A DNA stretch of 7,768 nucleotides from an uncultured Actinomycetes bacterium (GTDB lineage: Bacteria; Actinomycetota; Actinomycetes; Nanopelagicales; Nanopelagicaceae): contig CAIMUD010000185.1 in the NCBI GenBank assembly GCA_903844585.1, forward strand, positions 1 through 7,768. The letters run 5' to 3'. The notes under the pieces are model-generated. The model saw nothing but the letters and a program-made list of their open reading frames with translations. It was not told where the DNA came from and ran no database searches. Shown one piece after another: positions 6,641-7,768 of the stretch. Position numbers and translations under genes: made by a program. Positions within the stretch are counted from its first letter, which is position 1; each line of letters starts with the position of its first letter.

Positions 6641-7768
6641 TTAGATGCGAACGAGACAGTCGGGCCCGAGAATTGACTTTAAATCAGCGCTAAGACTTGG
6701 TGATGATGTGACTAGAGCATCAATTTTTAAGGTAGTGCTCTTTGCTTGATCAACAATCTGAAGATGAACTTCGCGCTTGCCTGGATGCGAACGCAAAATC
6801 TCTTTCATGCGATCAATGACTGGTGGCGTCACCTGGGACTCGGGAATCGTAATAAGAAGGGGACCAATAGGGCCTGTAGAAATATCCGGTGAAGACATTT
6901 CAAGAGCTGTAAATCGAAGTTGTTCATCTTGTGTTGATACTCGTCCGCGGATTGTTACAACTCGATCTTCTGTAAGAGTGAGCGCATACTGGTTATACGT
7001 ATTGGCAAAGAAGAGCGCTTCGATAGCCCCTTCAAGATCTTCGACTGTAACAATTGCCCAGGATGCCCCTTGTCTGGAAACTTTTCGTTGAACACTAGTA
7101 ATTAGTCCACCAATTGTGACAACTCCATCTTGCATTGCACCATCATCTAGAAGTGCGCTGATGGACATATCTGTGTTTGAACGCAGTACGTGCTCCACTC
7201 CAAGCAGAGGATGATCTGAAACATATAAACCAAGCATCTCCCTTTCAAAGCTCAGCAGAGTTGACTTGTCCCATTCGTGCGTTGGGATCTCGATATCGAC
7301 TCCTGAAACTTGTGAAATTGATTCACCACCAAAGAGATCGAACTGACCTATAGCTTCCGCGCGCTTGCTTTCAATTACAGAATCGATTGCTTCAAGGTGA
7401 ATACTCATCAACCCCTTGCGCGTATGGGCGAGAGAATCAAATGCGCCACCCTTTACAAGGGACTCAATAGTTTTCTTATTGCAAACTTGCGCGTCAACTT
7501 TCGCTAAGAAATCACCAAAGGATGTAAATGGCCCCTTGTTTTCACGCGAGGCTTTAATTGAGGCAACAACACCCTCACCAACATTTCTAATGGCGGCAAG
7601 ACCAAAGCGAATATCTTTTCCGCGAGGCGTGTACTCGGCATTTGATTCGTTGACATCAGGTGGCAAAACTTTAATTCCCATTCTTCGACATTCCGATAAA
7701 TAGAGAGCTGACTTATCTTTGTCGTCACGAACACTTGTAAGAAGGGCTGCCATATATTCGGTGGGGAA
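6641..7768 (-). CDS. dnaE: DNA polymerase III alpha subunit, C-terminal part (runs off the right edge)
   Basis: This is the end of the replicative polymerase catalytic subunit. The frame is open to the right edge (first residues FPTEYMAALL), so an internal ATG at 7753 is not the start; 375 residues are visible of a protein that usually has about 1,150-1,200. Visible parts, numbered from the edge, are the end of the fingers region with a helix-hairpin-helix at about 54-71 (FGLAAIRNVGEGVVASI), the KTIESLVKGGAFDSL segment at 99-113, GLYVSDHPL at 180-188, an OB-fold from about 215 to 295 (VTIGGLITSVQRKVS to RFTALEMS) and a short C-terminal tail ending LVRI. The palm catalytic aspartates lie outside the window. 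The GLYVSDHPL block followed by the OB-fold fits DnaE1, the housekeeping form, although DnaE2 cannot be fully excluded without the N-terminal part. The TAA stop is 69 bases before hisD; no terminator follows. Confidence 0.95.
   Translation of the reverse strand, partial: FPTEYMAALLTSVRDDKDKSALYLSECRRMGIKVLPPDVNESNAEYTPRGKDIRFGLAAIRNVGEGVVASIKASRENKGPFTSFGDFLAKVDAQVCNKKTIESLVKGGAFDSLAHTRKGLMSIHLEAIDSVIESKRAEAIGQFDLFGGESISQVSGVDIEIPTHEWDKSTLLSFEREMLGLYVSDHPLLGVEHVLRSNTDMSISALLDDGAMQDGVVTIGGLITSVQRKVSRQGASWAIVTVEDLEGAIEALFFANTYNQYALTLTEDRVVTIRGRVSTQDEQLRFTALEMSSPDISTGPIGPLLITIPESQVTPPVIDRMKEILRSHPGKREVHLQIVDQAKSTTLKIDALVTSSPSLSADLKSILGPDCLVRI

Noticed and set aside
6641..7753. Treating ATG 7753 as the true start of a 370-residue protein
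   Set aside because: The frame stays open to the window edge and the residues before it (FPTEY) continue the conserved DnaE sequence, so this is an internal methionine of a gene cut by the window.

Overview
The window is a compact, single-strand stretch of amino-acid biosynthesis genes. Everything that can be supported as coding lies on the minus strand. Reading in the direction of transcription, from right to left, it holds the 3' end of dnaE, then hisD-hisC-hisB-hisH-hisA(priA)-hisF-hisI, then the first 362 codons of trpE, which runs off the left edge.

The organism is most likely an actinobacterium with a modest GC content and a compact genome. HisA carries the residues typical of actinobacterial PriA. 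The gene order hisDCBHAFI followed by trpE is that of Actinobacteria, and the proteins read most like mycobacterial and streptomycete orthologues as I remember them. The base composition, judged by eye, is far below that of Mycobacterium or Streptomyces, and many genes overlap. That combination would suit streamlined freshwater lineages such as the acI / Nanopelagicales group, but this assignment is an inference.

Layout: positions 6641-7768 are the C-terminal part of the replicative DNA polymerase alpha subunit (dnaE). A 69-base gap (6572-6640) follows, holding a probable leaderless promoter for hisD and two overlapping inverted repeats. From 6571 to the left edge there is essentially no noncoding DNA. 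The joins are ATGA (hisD/hisC), TAATG (hisC/hisB), 2 bases (hisB/hisH), ATGA (hisH/hisA), ATGA (hisA/hisF), 14 bases (hisF/hisI) and 2 bases (hisI/trpE). There is no gene-free stretch over 300 bases. No tRNA, rRNA, CRISPR array, mobile element or clear terminator was seen.

Function: the operon supplies PR-AMP cyclohydrolase (HisI), ProFAR isomerase (HisA/PriA), IGP synthase (HisH and HisF), IGP dehydratase (HisB), histidinol-phosphate aminotransferase (HisC) and histidinol dehydrogenase (HisD). HisG, HisE and a histidinol-phosphate phosphatase are not in the window. TrpE starts tryptophan synthesis. PriA can also do the TrpF step, so it links the two pathways. The window reads as a well-conserved housekeeping locus. 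I found no credible new system; the points worth a second look are start-site corrections, the leaderless promoter and the tight his-trp junction.
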